A stretch of DNA of 64,000 nucleotides from WSZJ01 sp964590435 (GCA_964590435.1 CAZPWT010000031.1:33566-97565); one strand, 5' to 3'. Shown: positions 8,350 to 19,239, counted from the first letter of the stretch. Notes: generated by a model not told the origin, from the letters alone. Numbers and translations are program-made.

Positions 8350-10218
8350 ATGAAGCGCCTCATTCCCCCTGTCGTCGTGCTCGCCGGCTTCGGCGCGTTC
8401 CTCTGGCTGTTCCGGCTGAGCCAGGCGTACCAGATGCCGGAGAAGACGCCGCCGCCGCTGCCGACCGCGGAGGAAATTCAGGAGGCCGCCAAGGGGTACA
8501 AGTACGAGATCGGGAAGTACGGCGGCGTCCTGAACGACTTCATCGACAACGAGATGAAGGACCTGAACCTCGCGATCTCGACGGACGCGCAGACCTCCAG
8601 CGTGCTGAGCGGCCTCGTGTTTGAGGGGCTGCTGACGCGCGACCCGATGACGCTCGACTGGATGCCCCAGCTGGCAACGGCGGTGCCGGAGCGCAGCGAG
8701 GACCCGGACGGGAAGATCTGGATCGTGAAGCTGCGCCAGGACGTGCAGTGGCACGACGGCGCGAAATTCTCCGCGGACGACGTCGTCTTCTCCTTCAACG
8801 AGATCGTGCTGAACGAGTCGATCCCGTGTTCCGCGCGGCCCGCGCTTCAGATGCCCGTGAAGGACGAGGCGACGGGGAAGATGGTGAAGAAGAACGTGCT
8901 GGTCGAGAAGATCGACGACTACACGGTCCGGTTCACGCTTCCGCAGCGGTACGCGAGCTACCTGCAGCTCATCAACGGCACGAACATCTACCCGAAGCAC
9001 ATCCTCAAGGCGCGCGTGGATGACGGGACATTCGCCTCCACCTGGAACATCGCGACGCCGCCCGCCCAGGTCATCGGCACCGGGCCGTTCATGCCGGCCG
9101 AGTACGTCTCCGGGGAGCGCTTCATCGAGAAGCGCAACCCGAATTACTGGAAGAAGGACGAGGCCGGGAATCGCCTGCCGTACCTCGACCGCATCGTTTT
9201 CAACGTCATCCAGAACCCGGAGACGATGAAGAACCGCTTCCTCGTCGGCGAGATCGACTACCTCGACGTGCGGTCGATCGACCTGGGGGAGATCATCCGG
9301 AAGTCGGCGGGCGGGAAGTACGACGTCGTCCCGATGGGGCCCCGCGCCGGCTGGAGCTATATCTGCTTCAACCAGAATCCGCGGGCGCGTCCCGATGGCC
9401 GGCCCTACGTCAAACCGCACAAGTCCCAGTGGTTCCGCGACCTTCGGTTCCGCAGGGCCGTCGCGCACTCGCTGGACAAGGACAGCATGAAGTGGCTGGT
9501 TTCGGACGGGTTCGCCGCGGCGAACTGGTCGCCCTATACGCCGAAGTACACGAAGTACTACACGGCAGACGTCCGGAAGTACCCGTACGACCTCGACGCC
9601 GCGCGAAAGCTGCTCGACGAGATGGGGCTCAAGGACCGCAACGGCGACGGCTGGCGGGAGGACGAAAACGGGAACCCCGCGGAGTTCCTGCTCACGACCG
9701 TCGCGGACCAGCCGACGCTCGTGACGATGGTGACGATCATCGAGCAGGACCTGAAGAAAGTCGGCGTCCGGCTCATCCCCGAGTTCATCCAGTTCAACCT
9801 GCTCGTCCGCCGCATTTCGCAGGACTGGGACTGGGAAGCGATCATCCTTTCGTACACCGCGGGGCCCGACCCGCTGCTCGGCAAAACGATCTGGAAGTCC
9901 GGCGAACCGCGCCGCGTCTGGAATCCGCGAACTCCTGCCGGGAGCGCCGAGAACCGCGACTGGGAGCTGCGGATCGACCAGATCTTCGACCAGGCCTACA
10001 CCGACTGGGACTCGAAGGAAAAGCGCTTCCGGTGGGAAACAGACGTGAAACTCGCGCACGAGTGGCAGCAGCTGTGCGCGGAAAACCTGCCGCACATCTA
10101 CCTGATGTACGGGATCCAGGTGTACGCGTTCTCGAAGCGCATCCGGAACCGGAGATCGACGCTTTACTCGCTGTACGACATCGAGCGCCTGTACGAAGAC
10201 ACGGAGTTCGGCCGATGA
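8350..10218 (+). CDS. ABC transporter substrate-binding protein, family 5, second copy
   Basis: 622 residues from the ATG at 8350. An in-frame ATG at 8248 lies just past the hairpin and would add a charged, unconserved leader, so I reject it. The N-terminus (MKRLIPPVVVLAGFGAFLWL) looks like an uncleaved membrane anchor. The rest aligns with the previous gene over its whole length: STDAQTSSVLSG, VKLRQDVQWHDGAKFSADDV, GTGPF, FNQNPRARPDG and DRNGDGWREDENG. It probably feeds the same permease with a different ligand range. Its TGA overlaps the permease start by four bases. Confidence 0.9.
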   Translation: MKRLIPPVVVLAGFGAFLWLFRLSQAYQMPEKTPPPLPTAEEIQEAAKGYKYEIGKYGGVLNDFIDNEMKDLNLAISTDAQTSSVLSGLVFEGLLTRDPMTLDWMPQLATAVPERSEDPDGKIWIVKLRQDVQWHDGAKFSADDVVFSFNEIVLNESIPCSARPALQMPVKDEATGKMVKKNVLVEKIDDYTVRFTLPQRYASYLQLINGTNIYPKHILKARVDDGTFASTWNIATPPAQVIGTGPFMPAEYVSGERFIEKRNPNYWKKDEAGNRLPYLDRIVFNVIQNPETMKNRFLVGEIDYLDVRSIDLGEIIRKSAGGKYDVVPMGPRAGWSYICFNQNPRARPDGRPYVKPHKSQWFRDLRFRRAVAHSLDKDSMKWLVSDGFAAANWSPYTPKYTKYYTADVRKYPYDLDAARKLLDEMGLKDRNGDGWREDENGNPAEFLLTTVADQPTLVTMVTIIEQDLKKVGVRLIPEFIQFNLLVRRISQDWDWEAIILSYTAGPDPLLGKTIWKSGEPRRVWNPRTPAGSAENRDWELRIDQIFDQAYTDWDSKEKRFRWETDVKLAHEWQQLCAENLPHIYLMYGIQVYAFSKRIRNRRSTLYSLYDIERLYEDTEFGR

Positions 10219-12299
10219 GGCAGGCCCCCGAGAAGAGCGGAGGCGCGCCGGCGATTGCCCGGGGATCGCTGCTGGGCCGTCTCCTGTCCGGGGGGCTGAC
10301 GACGTTCGCGTTCAAACGGCTGCTCATCAGCATCCCGCTGGTCTTCGTGATGACCTTCGTGATGTTCATCACGGTCAACTCGCAGGGCAGCTCGCGCTTC
10401 GACACCTTTGAGAACGACCCCGCCGCCGACCCGCAGATCGTGGAGATGGAAAAGCGGCGGATGCACATTTACGAGCCGCTCCACGTGCGCTACTTCTACT
10501 GGCTGCGCGGCGTGCTGTTCGACGTGAGGTTCTCTCCCGACCGTCGGTTCGTGGGGACCTTCGAGGACAACGATCCGTCGCGCGGCGACGACAAGTACAA
10601 GTTCGGCGGGACCGAGGTCCGGCGGACGATGGCCGGGGTGGGCGGCGAATTCGACGTGCCCGGACCTGCGGGCGTCCCGTTCGGCGCCCTCGGGACGCGC
10701 GATCAGGTCGGCCGCATCCTGGACCCGAAGGACGTGGAGGCTCTGGAACTCACGCTGGAAGGCGCCCCGCCCGAAGGTCTCGCGCTCCAGGTCGTCGCCG
10801 GCTCCGGGCCGATCGTGTTCCCGTTCCAGGCGGCCGAGGGCAAACCCGCCTCTCTCACGCTCGACCTCGACGAACTCAACCGGCAGTGCCAGATCACCGA
10901 AGTCCGCGAAATCCGGATCACGGCCTCAAAACCGGCCAAGGTGGCCGTGAAGGCGTCGCTGCTCAAGCGCCGCGTCTGGGAGGAGACCTACCCCGGAAAG
11001 GCGAAGAAGCGGACGATCCAGCTGCTCTTCAACGGGACTGCCGGTGAGACCGCGGAGCTCGGCGCGCTGAAGTCGCCCTTCACCATGAAGCTCGTCGAGG
11101 GCTCGGATTGGAAGCCGGACTGGGCCGCCGTGGAGAAGAAGGTCGATACGGCGCACGAGGCCGCCCGGAAAGAGTGGCAGGCCTCGGGCATGAAGTCGAC
11201 GGAGCCCGAGCGGCCGGCTGTGGATCGCGTGGACTTCGACGCGCTGGAGTTCGAGGCGCGCGCCCTCCAGGGCGAGTCGCTTCCCGTGTCGCTGTGGATT
11301 CTCCACGGAAGCCGGGAGACGCCGGTTGCGACGAAGTTCTTCGACCTGAAGCTGGGCAAAGAAGAGCAGACCTTCGAGGTCCCGTTCGCGTCGTTTCCCA
11401 AGGAGGTCGACTTCCGCCAGGTCCGCGGGCTGCGGTTCGCCTGCGATGCGCCCGGCCGTGCGGAGTTCGACGACTTCCGGCTGCGGGTCGCGGGCAATCC
11501 CTTCAGGATCGGGCTGCCGAATTTCGGCACGTCGTGGGACAAGAAGAAGGGCGTGCTGGAGCTGATCGGCGAGAAGGTCACGAACACGATCTCGCTCAAC
11601 ATCTTCTCGCTCATCTTCGTCTGGCTCATCGCGCTTCCCATCGGGATCTACGGCGCGGTGAGGCAGCACTCGAACACGGAGCGGACGATTTCGTTCCTGA
11701 CGTTCGTGGGGATGAGCATGCCGTCGTTCTTCCTCGCGATCCTGCTCGTGTTCCTGGTGAGCCTGACGTACGACATTCAGCCGGGGTCGTGGTTCAGCTG
11801 GCTGCGCGAGATCCTGCCGATTGCGGGAAGGACGAGCCAGAACCACTCGGCGATGGGGCGGATCGGGCAGATGTGGGACATCGCCAAGCACACGATTCTC
11901 CCGGTTACCGTGGGCGTGCTCGGCGGCATCGGCGGGCTCCAGCGCATCCTGCGCGGGACGATGCTGGAAGAGCGGCGCAAGCTCTACCTGACGACGGCGA
12001 TGGCGAAGGGGCTGCCGCCGTTCAAGGTGCTGTACAAGCACGCGCTGCGGAACGCGATCATCCCGTTCGTGGCAAGCTCGGGAAGCCTGCTGTCGGGGAT
12101 GATGGCGGGGAGCGCGTTCACGGAGATCGTGTTCGACTACCCGGGAATCGGGCGGCAGATGCTGGAGAGCGTGCAGTCGTACGACATGCCGGTGGTGATG
12201 GCGAACCTCCTGATCGGCGGGTTGCTGCTGGTCGTGGGGAACCTCCTCGCGGACGTGGGGCTCGGGATGGTCGACCCCCGCATTTCGGTGGAGGGATAG
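10215..12299 (+). CDS. OppB/DppB-type ABC permease with a very large extracytoplasmic insert
   Basis: 694 residues, about twice the usual 310-340. Helix 1 is at about 34-54 (KRLLISIPLVFVMTFVMFIT). The usual segment EPLHVRYFYWLRGVL.D follows, and then about 325 extra residues (115-440) before the second helix (VTNTISLNIFSLIFVWLIAL). The rest is a normal permease, including MSMPSFFLAILLVF, a cytoplasmic AMAKGLPPFKVLYKHALRNA loop that docks on the ATPases, and FDYPGIG. The insert has beta-rich parts, one ending LRFACDAPGRAEFDDFRLRV like a carbohydrate-binding jelly roll. It should lie outside the membrane, near the binding proteins. The insert's fold is inference. Confidence 0.88.
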   Translation: MRQAPEKSGGAPAIARGSLLGRLLSGGLTTFAFKRLLISIPLVFVMTFVMFITVNSQGSSRFDTFENDPAADPQIVEMEKRRMHIYEPLHVRYFYWLRGVLFDVRFSPDRRFVGTFEDNDPSRGDDKYKFGGTEVRRTMAGVGGEFDVPGPAGVPFGALGTRDQVGRILDPKDVEALELTLEGAPPEGLALQVVAGSGPIVFPFQAAEGKPASLTLDLDELNRQCQITEVREIRITASKPAKVAVKASLLKRRVWEETYPGKAKKRTIQLLFNGTAGETAELGALKSPFTMKLVEGSDWKPDWAAVEKKVDTAHEAARKEWQASGMKSTEPERPAVDRVDFDALEFEARALQGESLPVSLWILHGSRETPVATKFFDLKLGKEEQTFEVPFASFPKEVDFRQVRGLRFACDAPGRAEFDDFRLRVAGNPFRIGLPNFGTSWDKKKGVLELIGEKVTNTISLNIFSLIFVWLIALPIGIYGAVRQHSNTERTISFLTFVGMSMPSFFLAILLVFLVSLTYDIQPGSWFSWLREILPIAGRTSQNHSAMGRIGQMWDIAKHTILPVTVGVLGGIGGLQRILRGTMLEERRKLYLTTAMAKGLPPFKVLYKHALRNAIIPFVASSGSLLSGMMAGSAFTEIVFDYPGIGRQMLESVQSYDMPVVMANLLIGGLLLVVGNLLADVGLGMVDPRISVEG

Positions 12300-12307
12300 T
12301 GGCGGTC

Positions 12308-13503
12308 ATGGCCCCCAAGGCGGAGATCAAGGCGACGGCCCACCAGGTGCTGACGCCGCGCCAGATCTCGTGGCTCAAGTTCTGCCAGCATCCGCTGGCG
12401 GTCTACGGGGCGGTCGTGCTCGCGTTCCTTTACTTCCTCGTCGTCTTCGCGGACTTCTTCGCGCCGTACGACTTCGAGACGCAAATGCGCACGAAGCCCT
12501 GGCACCAGCCGTCGACGATCCGCTGGCGCCACGCGGACGGCAGGCTGGGACGGCCGTTCGTCTACAACACCGTGCGAGTGAGGGACGAGAACTTCCTCGT
12601 CTATTACGTCGAAGTCGCGCCCGAGAACATGGACTACCTGAAGCGCAAGCTGGGAAGCGAGCTGACGGAGACCCCAAAGGAGTACCCGATCCGCTTCTTC
12701 GCGTCGGCGGACCCGCACAAGCTGCTCGGGTTCATCCCGACAAGCACGCGGTTCATCGGGATCGAGGTCCCGGAGCAGGTGAACCGTCCCGCGCTGTTCC
12801 TGCTGGGCGCGGACCAGATGGGGCGCGACCTGTTCAGCCGGATCCTGTACGGAAGCCGGATCTCGCTGACGGTGGGACTGGTGGCCGTGACGGTGACGTT
12901 CACGCTCGGGCTGCTGATCGGCGGGATGTCGGGATACTTCAGGGGCACGACGGACATCGCGACGCAGCGGTTGATCGAGATGATCATGCTGCTCCCGGGG
13001 TTTTACCTGATGCTGGGCCTGAGATCGGCGCTGCCGCCGGGAATCAGTCCACCCAAGATGTACTTCTCGATCGTTCTCATCCTTTCGTTCATCGGGTGGG
13101 CCGGGCTGGCGCGAACCATCCGCGGCATGGTGCTCTCCATCTCCCAGAACGACTACGTCCTGGCCTCGAAGGCGCTGGGCGTCGGCAGTTTCAGCATCAT
13201 CACCCGGCACATCCTGCCGCAGACGATGTCGTACGCGATCTACGTCATCGCGATGGCCGTCCCGGGATTCATGCTCTCGGAGTCGGGGCTTTCATTCCTC
13301 GGACTCGGCATCCAGGAACCGTACGCTTCCTGGGGGAACATGCTGCAGGCTGCCCGCAGCACGAACGACATCAAGCTCCACCCGTGGGTGCTCCTGCCCG
13401 GCTTCATGATCTTCGTGACCGTCGTCGCGTTCCAGTTCCTCGGGGACGGGCTGCGCGACGCGCTCGACCCCAAGACGATCCTGCGCGCGAAAAAGGAAAC
13501 CGC

Positions 13504-13507
<4 letters not shown>
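12308..13507 (+). CDS. OppC/DppC-type ABC permease
   Basis: About 399 residues, longer than the usual 290-310. Helix 1 is near 33-53, then about 90 extra residues, then the family hallmark LGADQMGRDLFSRILYGSRISL. The coupling loop is DYVLASKALGVGSFSIITRHILPQ. The ending MLSESGLSFLGLGIQEP..SWG and LGDGLRDALDPK is characteristic of DppC. An in-frame GTG at 12299, closer to the GGAGGG at 12290-12295, is an alternative start that adds three residues. It pairs with the upstream permease to form the membrane channel. Confidence 0.88.
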
Positions 13508-14469
<962 letters not shown>

Positions 14470-14475
14470 GGAAAC

Positions 14476-15837
14476 ATGCCGCTCCTTGACGTCAAAAGGC
14501 TGGTGAAGCACTTCCCCGTGAAGAAGGGCCTCTTCGCACGGACGGTGGCGCAGGTCCGTGCCGTGGACGACGTGACGTTCTCGATCGGGGAGGGGCGGAC
14601 GCTGGGGCTGGTGGGCGAGTCGGGGTGCGGGAAGACGACGGTGGGGCGGACGCTGCTGCGGTTGATCGAGCCGACGTCGGGGACGGTGACGTTCCAGGGG
14701 CAGGAAGTGACGGGGATGGAAGGCGCGGAGCTGCGCGCGATGCGGCGGCACATGCAGATCATCTTCCAGGACCCGTACTCGAGCCTGAACCCGCGGATGA
14801 CGGTGGGGTCGATCGTGGAAGAGGGGATGAAGATCCACGGGCTCGGGGAGCGGACGGAGCGCGTGGCGAAGGTGCGCAAGCTGCTGAAGGACGTGGGGCT
14901 GATGGAAGAGCACATCAACCGGTACCCGCACGAGTTCAGCGGCGGGCAGCGGCAGCGGATCGGGATCGCGCGGGCGCTGGCGGTGGAGCCGAAGTTCATC
15001 GTGTGCGACGAGGCGGTGAGCGCGCTGGACGTGTCGATCCAGGCGCAGGTCGTGAACCTGCTGGCGGACCTGAAGAAGCAGCGCGGGCTCAGCTACCTTT
15101 TTATTTCGCACGACCTGTCCGTGGTCGAGCACATCGCCGACGACGTCGCCGTGATGTACCTCGGCGAAATCGTCGAGAGCGCGCCCAAGGAGGCGCTCTT
15201 CAAGAACCCGCTTCACCCCTACACGCAGGCGCTGCTGTCCGCGGTGCCGCAGCCCGACCCGGCGCTCCGCAAGCAGCGGATCATCCTGACGGGGGACGTG
15301 CCGAGCCCGGTCAACCCGCCCGCGGGGTGCCGCTTCCATCCGCGCTGCCCGAGCGCGATGCCGGAGTGCAGCGTGATGGTGCCGCCGTCGTTCGACATGG
15401 GCGGGGGGCACACGGTGAGGTGCCTGCTGTTCGACCCGAAGGTGGCGGGGATGCACAAGGCGCCGAACGCGGACATGATCTCGACGGGGCAGCTGGCGCC
15501 GGGAGTGGCGCAGCTCCAGAATAAGAAGGCGACGGAGGTCCGGAAGCCAGGGCCGCTGGAGCAGAAGCTGCCGCCGAAGGACGTGATGGACGAGGCGGTG
15601 CGGAAGGTGTTCGGGGAGGAACCGCCGGCGGCGAAGCCGGCGGGGCTGGGGGCGCTGGTGCACGAATTCCCGCTGGACGGGCCGCCGACGTCGGAGACGC
15701 CGACGCCGGTGTTCCTGCATCCGCCGGATGTGCCGGGCGAACCGAAGAAGCGCACGCTGCTCGACGACGATTTCGAGGAGCCGCCGCCGGGGCCGGGGGA
15801 AGAGCCGCCGACGAAGCCGCAGGATTGGGGCGGGTAG
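14476..15837 (+). CDS. Oligopeptide ABC transporter ATP-binding protein (OppF/DppF type) with long C-terminal tail
   Basis: 453 residues. Walker A is GESGCGKTT (47-55), Q-loop IFQDPYSSLNP (96-106), signature FSGGQRQR (154-161) and Walker B FIVCDEA (174-180). The typical domain ends with CRFHPRCPSAMPECS near residues 284-300 and HTVRCLLFD around 312-320. About 130 further residues rich in Pro, Glu and Gly (for example EEPPAAKPAG, DDFEEPPPGPGEEPP) are not part of the family and look disordered. Such a tail could tether a partner or be regulatory. It starts six bases after the previous stop. Confidence 0.93.
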   Translation: MPLLDVKRLVKHFPVKKGLFARTVAQVRAVDDVTFSIGEGRTLGLVGESGCGKTTVGRTLLRLIEPTSGTVTFQGQEVTGMEGAELRAMRRHMQIIFQDPYSSLNPRMTVGSIVEEGMKIHGLGERTERVAKVRKLLKDVGLMEEHINRYPHEFSGGQRQRIGIARALAVEPKFIVCDEAVSALDVSIQAQVVNLLADLKKQRGLSYLFISHDLSVVEHIADDVAVMYLGEIVESAPKEALFKNPLHPYTQALLSAVPQPDPALRKQRIILTGDVPSPVNPPAGCRFHPRCPSAMPECSVMVPPSFDMGGGHTVRCLLFDPKVAGMHKAPNADMISTGQLAPGVAQLQNKKATEVRKPGPLEQKLPPKDVMDEAVRKVFGEEPPAAKPAGLGALVHEFPLDGPPTSETPTPVFLHPPDVPGEPKKRTLLDDDFEEPPPGPGEEPPTKPQDWGG

Positions 15838-15841
15838 CCGC

Positions 15842-17512
15842 GTGAGCCGCGTTTCACGGGGAGCGGGGCTGGCGATGGCGCTTCTGGCGCTCGGGGCGGC
15901 TCGCGCGGCCGCCGAGGAGAGTCCCTGGGTGGAGTTTGCGCGGTTCGAGGACGGGATGAAGACGCTGGCCGCGGACATGCCGGGGATCGCGGCGGTGCGC
16001 CCGATCGGGAAGTCGTCCGGGGGCCGGGACATCCTGCTGCTCACGATCGGGAGCGGAGCGGACGTCGACCGGCGGCCGGCGCTGCTCGTGGTGGGCGGGG
16101 TGGAGGGGGACGGGCTCGCGGGGACGGCGCTCGCGTTCGACGCGGTGAGTGGGCTCGTGCTTTCGGCTGACGAAAAAGTTCGGAAAGCGCTTTCCGAGCG
16201 GACGATCTACGTCATCCCGCGCCTGAATCCCGACGGAATCGAGCGGTTCTTCGCGGCGCTGAAGCGGCAGGACAGCGGAACGGCGCGAAAGTGGGACGAG
16301 GACCGCGACGGGAGCGACGACGAGGACGGGCCGGACGACCTCGACGGCGACGGCGCGATCGTGACGATGCGCGTCGAAGACCCGGCGGGGGAGTGGGTCG
16401 CCGACGCCGTCGACGCGGGGTTCATGCGGAAGCCTGACCTGGCGCGCGGCGAGCGCGGGGCGTGGAGGATCCTCGCCGAGGGGAAAGATGACGACGGCGA
16501 CGGCGCGCTCAACGAGGACGGCCCCGGCGGCGTCGACCTCAACTCGAACTTCACGTGGAACTACCGCTTCCATGCGCCGCGCACCGGGCCGTTCCAGATG
16601 AGCGAGCCGGAGAGCCGGGCGCTGGCGGAGTTCGTTGCGGCGCACCCGAACATCGAAGCGGCGTTCACGTTCGCGTCGAACGACAACATCGTCCGGCAAG
16701 TCGCCCCTGCCGCGCCGCCGAATCCACTTCCCGACCCGGGCAGCCCCGCGATGGGGCTGGATGCGGGGGACGTGCTGCCGCTGGCGCGGCTGGCGGAGTC
16801 GTACCGCGCGAAGTTCGGCCGCGAGCGCCGCGACCCGGCGCCGCTCCGCGAGGGGGGCGTGGCGGAGTGGCTGTACTTTCACTGGGGTTTGCTGTCGCTC
16901 GCGAACCCCGGGTGGACCGTGCCGTGGAAGCCCGCCGACCTCAAGGGCCTCCCGAACGAGGACGGGCCGGGGCGCGAAGCGCGCTGGGTGTTCCGGTGGA
17001 CGAAGGAAGCGCGCCCGAAGGAGTGGGTGGAGTGGCACGCGATCGAGCACCCGGACTTCCCGGGGAAGAAGGTCGAGATCGGCGGGTGGAAGCCCTTCAG
17101 CATGGTCCTGCCGCAGGCCGCGGACCTGCCGGCGATGGCGAAGAAGCACGGGGAAATCTTCGTCGAGATGCTGGACGCGTTCCCGCGGGTGGCGGTGAAG
17201 GGGGTGTCCGTGAAGAAGCTCGACGCGGCGCTCTGGGAGGTGACGGCGACGGTCGCCAACGACGGGGCGATGCTGCCCACGGCGCTGCGGCAGGGCGAAC
17301 GCACCAGGCGGGCGCGGCCGGTGCGGGTGGATTTCGCCGCGGCGAAAGGCGAGCTGACCGCGGGGGACAGGATGACTCTCGTGCCGAGCCTCGCGGCCGG
17401 AGCGGTCAAGGAGCTCAAGTGGGTCGTGCACGCGGCAGAGGGGACCGAGGTCGAGATCAAGGCGGAAACCGACCGCGCCGGCGCGGCCTCGGCGAAGGCG
17501 GTGCTGAAATGA
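15842..17512 (+). CDS. Secreted M14-carboxypeptidase-like protein lacking catalytic residues
   Basis: 556 residues from GTG 15842, which gives an N-terminus with arginines before the hydrophobic core and an ARAAAEE cleavage region; ATG 15875 is the alternative. It aligns along its length with the next gene, sharing NPDG, D-rich DLDGDGAIV and DDDGDGALNEDGPGG loops and GPFQMSEPESRA. However, the HxxE zinc motif of the next protein (IHGNE) is VEGDG here (87-91). The later zinc histidine (TYHNAGG there) is FASND here, and the catalytic glutamate region FTNELWHEG is SLANPG here. It is therefore probably a non-catalytic paralogue, perhaps a binding or inhibitory partner. It overlaps the next gene by four bases. 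Confidence 0.82.
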   Translation: MSRVSRGAGLAMALLALGAARAAAEESPWVEFARFEDGMKTLAADMPGIAAVRPIGKSSGGRDILLLTIGSGADVDRRPALLVVGGVEGDGLAGTALAFDAVSGLVLSADEKVRKALSERTIYVIPRLNPDGIERFFAALKRQDSGTARKWDEDRDGSDDEDGPDDLDGDGAIVTMRVEDPAGEWVADAVDAGFMRKPDLARGERGAWRILAEGKDDDGDGALNEDGPGGVDLNSNFTWNYRFHAPRTGPFQMSEPESRALAEFVAAHPNIEAAFTFASNDNIVRQVAPAAPPNPLPDPGSPAMGLDAGDVLPLARLAESYRAKFGRERRDPAPLREGGVAEWLYFHWGLLSLANPGWTVPWKPADLKGLPNEDGPGREARWVFRWTKEARPKEWVEWHAIEHPDFPGKKVEIGGWKPFSMVLPQAADLPAMAKKHGEIFVEMLDAFPRVAVKGVSVKKLDAALWEVTATVANDGAMLPTALRQGERTRRARPVRVDFAAAKGELTAGDRMTLVPSLAAGAVKELKWVVHAAEGTEVEIKAETDRAGAASAKAVLK

Positions 17513-19239
17513 TCCGCAGGCTGCTGCTCGTGCTCGTCGCGGCTCTTCCCGCCGCGGCCCAGGACGACCTCGGCGCGCTCGGGGCGCCGCCCAACCCGAA
17601 GGTCGACGTCCGCTGGAACCGCTTCTACGACACGAAGGAAATCGGCGAGATCCTCGACCAGATGGGGGCGGCGTTCCCGCGGCTGGCGAAGCTGCACACG
17701 ATCGGGACGACGGTGGGGGGGCGGTCGATCCGCGGGATCGAGATCACGAATTTCTCGAAGGGGGACCCGGCGCGGAAGGCGGGGTACTGGATCGACGGGA
17801 ACATCCACGGGAACGAGGTGCAGGCGGCGGAAGCGTCGCTGTACACGGCGTGGTACCTGCTGGAGAACTACGGGCGGGTGGCGAAGATCACGGAGATGGT
17901 GGACGAGCGGGTGTTCTACATTTTCCCGACGATCAACCCGGACGGCCGGGACTCGTTCCTGCACGACCCGAACGACGCGCATTCGTTGAGGAGCGGCATC
18001 CGGCCGTGGGACGAGGACGGGGACGGGCGGCTGGACGAGGACGTGAACGACGACCTGGACGGGGACGGGAACATCGTGCAGATGCGCCGCCGGAATGCGC
18101 ACGGGCGGTGGAAGAAGCACCCGCAGGAGCCGCGGCTGATGGTGCCGTGCGAGCCGGACGAGGAAGGGGAGTTCGACCGGCTGGGGGAGGAGGGGCTGGA
18201 CAACGACGGGGACGGGCAGGTGAACGAGGACGGCCCGGGCGGGTACGACCCGAACCGGAACTGGCCGACGGACTGGCAGCCGCCGTACGTGCAGCACGGG
18301 TCGCACGACTTCCCGTTCTCCCTGCCGGAGACGCGGGCGGTGGGGAAGTTCGTGATGGAGCATCCGAACATCGCGGGGGCGCAGACCTACCACAACGCGG
18401 GCGGGATGATCCTGCGGCCGCCGGGGCAGCAGAACGCGAACGTCCCGGGCGGGGACGTGGCGGTGTTCGACGCGATCGGGAAGAAGGGCGAGCAGATGCT
18501 CCCCGGCTACCGGTACATGATCCTCTGGCGCGACCTGTACGTCGTGTGGGGCGGCGAGATCGACTGGCTGTACTTCGGCCGCGGCATCGTGACGTTCACG
18601 AACGAGCTGTGGCACGAGGGCAACCTGTTCCGCGGCCCGAACGCCGGCATCGGCGCGGACACGCGCGAGGACCGCGCGAAGTTCAACCAGCTCCTGCTGA
18701 TGCGGGACGCGTTCGTGGAGTGGAAGCCCTACAAGCACCCCACGTACGGCGAGATCGAGATCGGCGGCTTCAAGAAGAACTTCGGGCGCACGCCGCCGTC
18801 GTTCCTGCTCGAGGAAGAATGCCACCGGAACATGGCGTTCACGCTCTACCACGCCGACCAGATGCCGAAGCTCTCGCTCGACGCGCCGCAGGTCCGCGCG
18901 CTGGGCGACGGCCTCTTCGCCGTCCGCGTCTCCGCCCGCAACGCCCGCATGATCCCTTCCCGCACCGCCCAGGACGCCGCCCTGAGGATCAACGCGCAGG
19001 ACCAGTTCACGATCGCGGGCGACGGAATCACGGCGCTTTCCGCCGGCGTCGTCCTCGACCGCGACTTCAACCGCGTCGAACCCTCGAAGGGCAAGCCGTC
19101 CCGCATCCGGATCGACGGCGTTCCCGGCATGGGAGAGACGACGGTCGAGTGGGTGGTAAAGGGCTCCGGCAAGTTCCGGGTCTCCCTGGATTCCGCGAAA
19201 GGCGGCGTCGTGGAGATCGAGGCCAAACTCCCGCAGTAG
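17509..19239 (+). CDS. Secreted M14-family zinc carboxypeptidase
   Basis: 576 residues with a signal peptide (about 1-18, ending AAAQ). The zinc ligands expected for M14 are present: H100 and E103 in IHGNE and H295 in TYHNAGG. The likely catalytic glutamate is E366 in FTNE. Two acidic loops (DEDGDGRLDEDVNDDLDGDG near 168-187 and DNDGDGQVNEDG near 231-242) resemble calcium-binding DxDxDG repeats. The C-terminal 150 residues are beta-rich and may bind substrate or the cell surface. It should trim peptides outside the cytoplasm, consistent with the peptide importer just upstream. Confidence 0.9.
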   Translation: MIRRLLLVLVAALPAAAQDDLGALGAPPNPKVDVRWNRFYDTKEIGEILDQMGAAFPRLAKLHTIGTTVGGRSIRGIEITNFSKGDPARKAGYWIDGNIHGNEVQAAEASLYTAWYLLENYGRVAKITEMVDERVFYIFPTINPDGRDSFLHDPNDAHSLRSGIRPWDEDGDGRLDEDVNDDLDGDGNIVQMRRRNAHGRWKKHPQEPRLMVPCEPDEEGEFDRLGEEGLDNDGDGQVNEDGPGGYDPNRNWPTDWQPPYVQHGSHDFPFSLPETRAVGKFVMEHPNIAGAQTYHNAGGMILRPPGQQNANVPGGDVAVFDAIGKKGEQMLPGYRYMILWRDLYVVWGGEIDWLYFGRGIVTFTNELWHEGNLFRGPNAGIGADTREDRAKFNQLLLMRDAFVEWKPYKHPTYGEIEIGGFKKNFGRTPPSFLLEEECHRNMAFTLYHADQMPKLSLDAPQVRALGDGLFAVRVSARNARMIPSRTAQDAALRINAQDQFTIAGDGITALSAGVVLDRDFNRVEPSKGKPSRIRIDGVPGMGETTVEWVVKGSGKFRVSLDSAKGGVVEIEAKLPQ

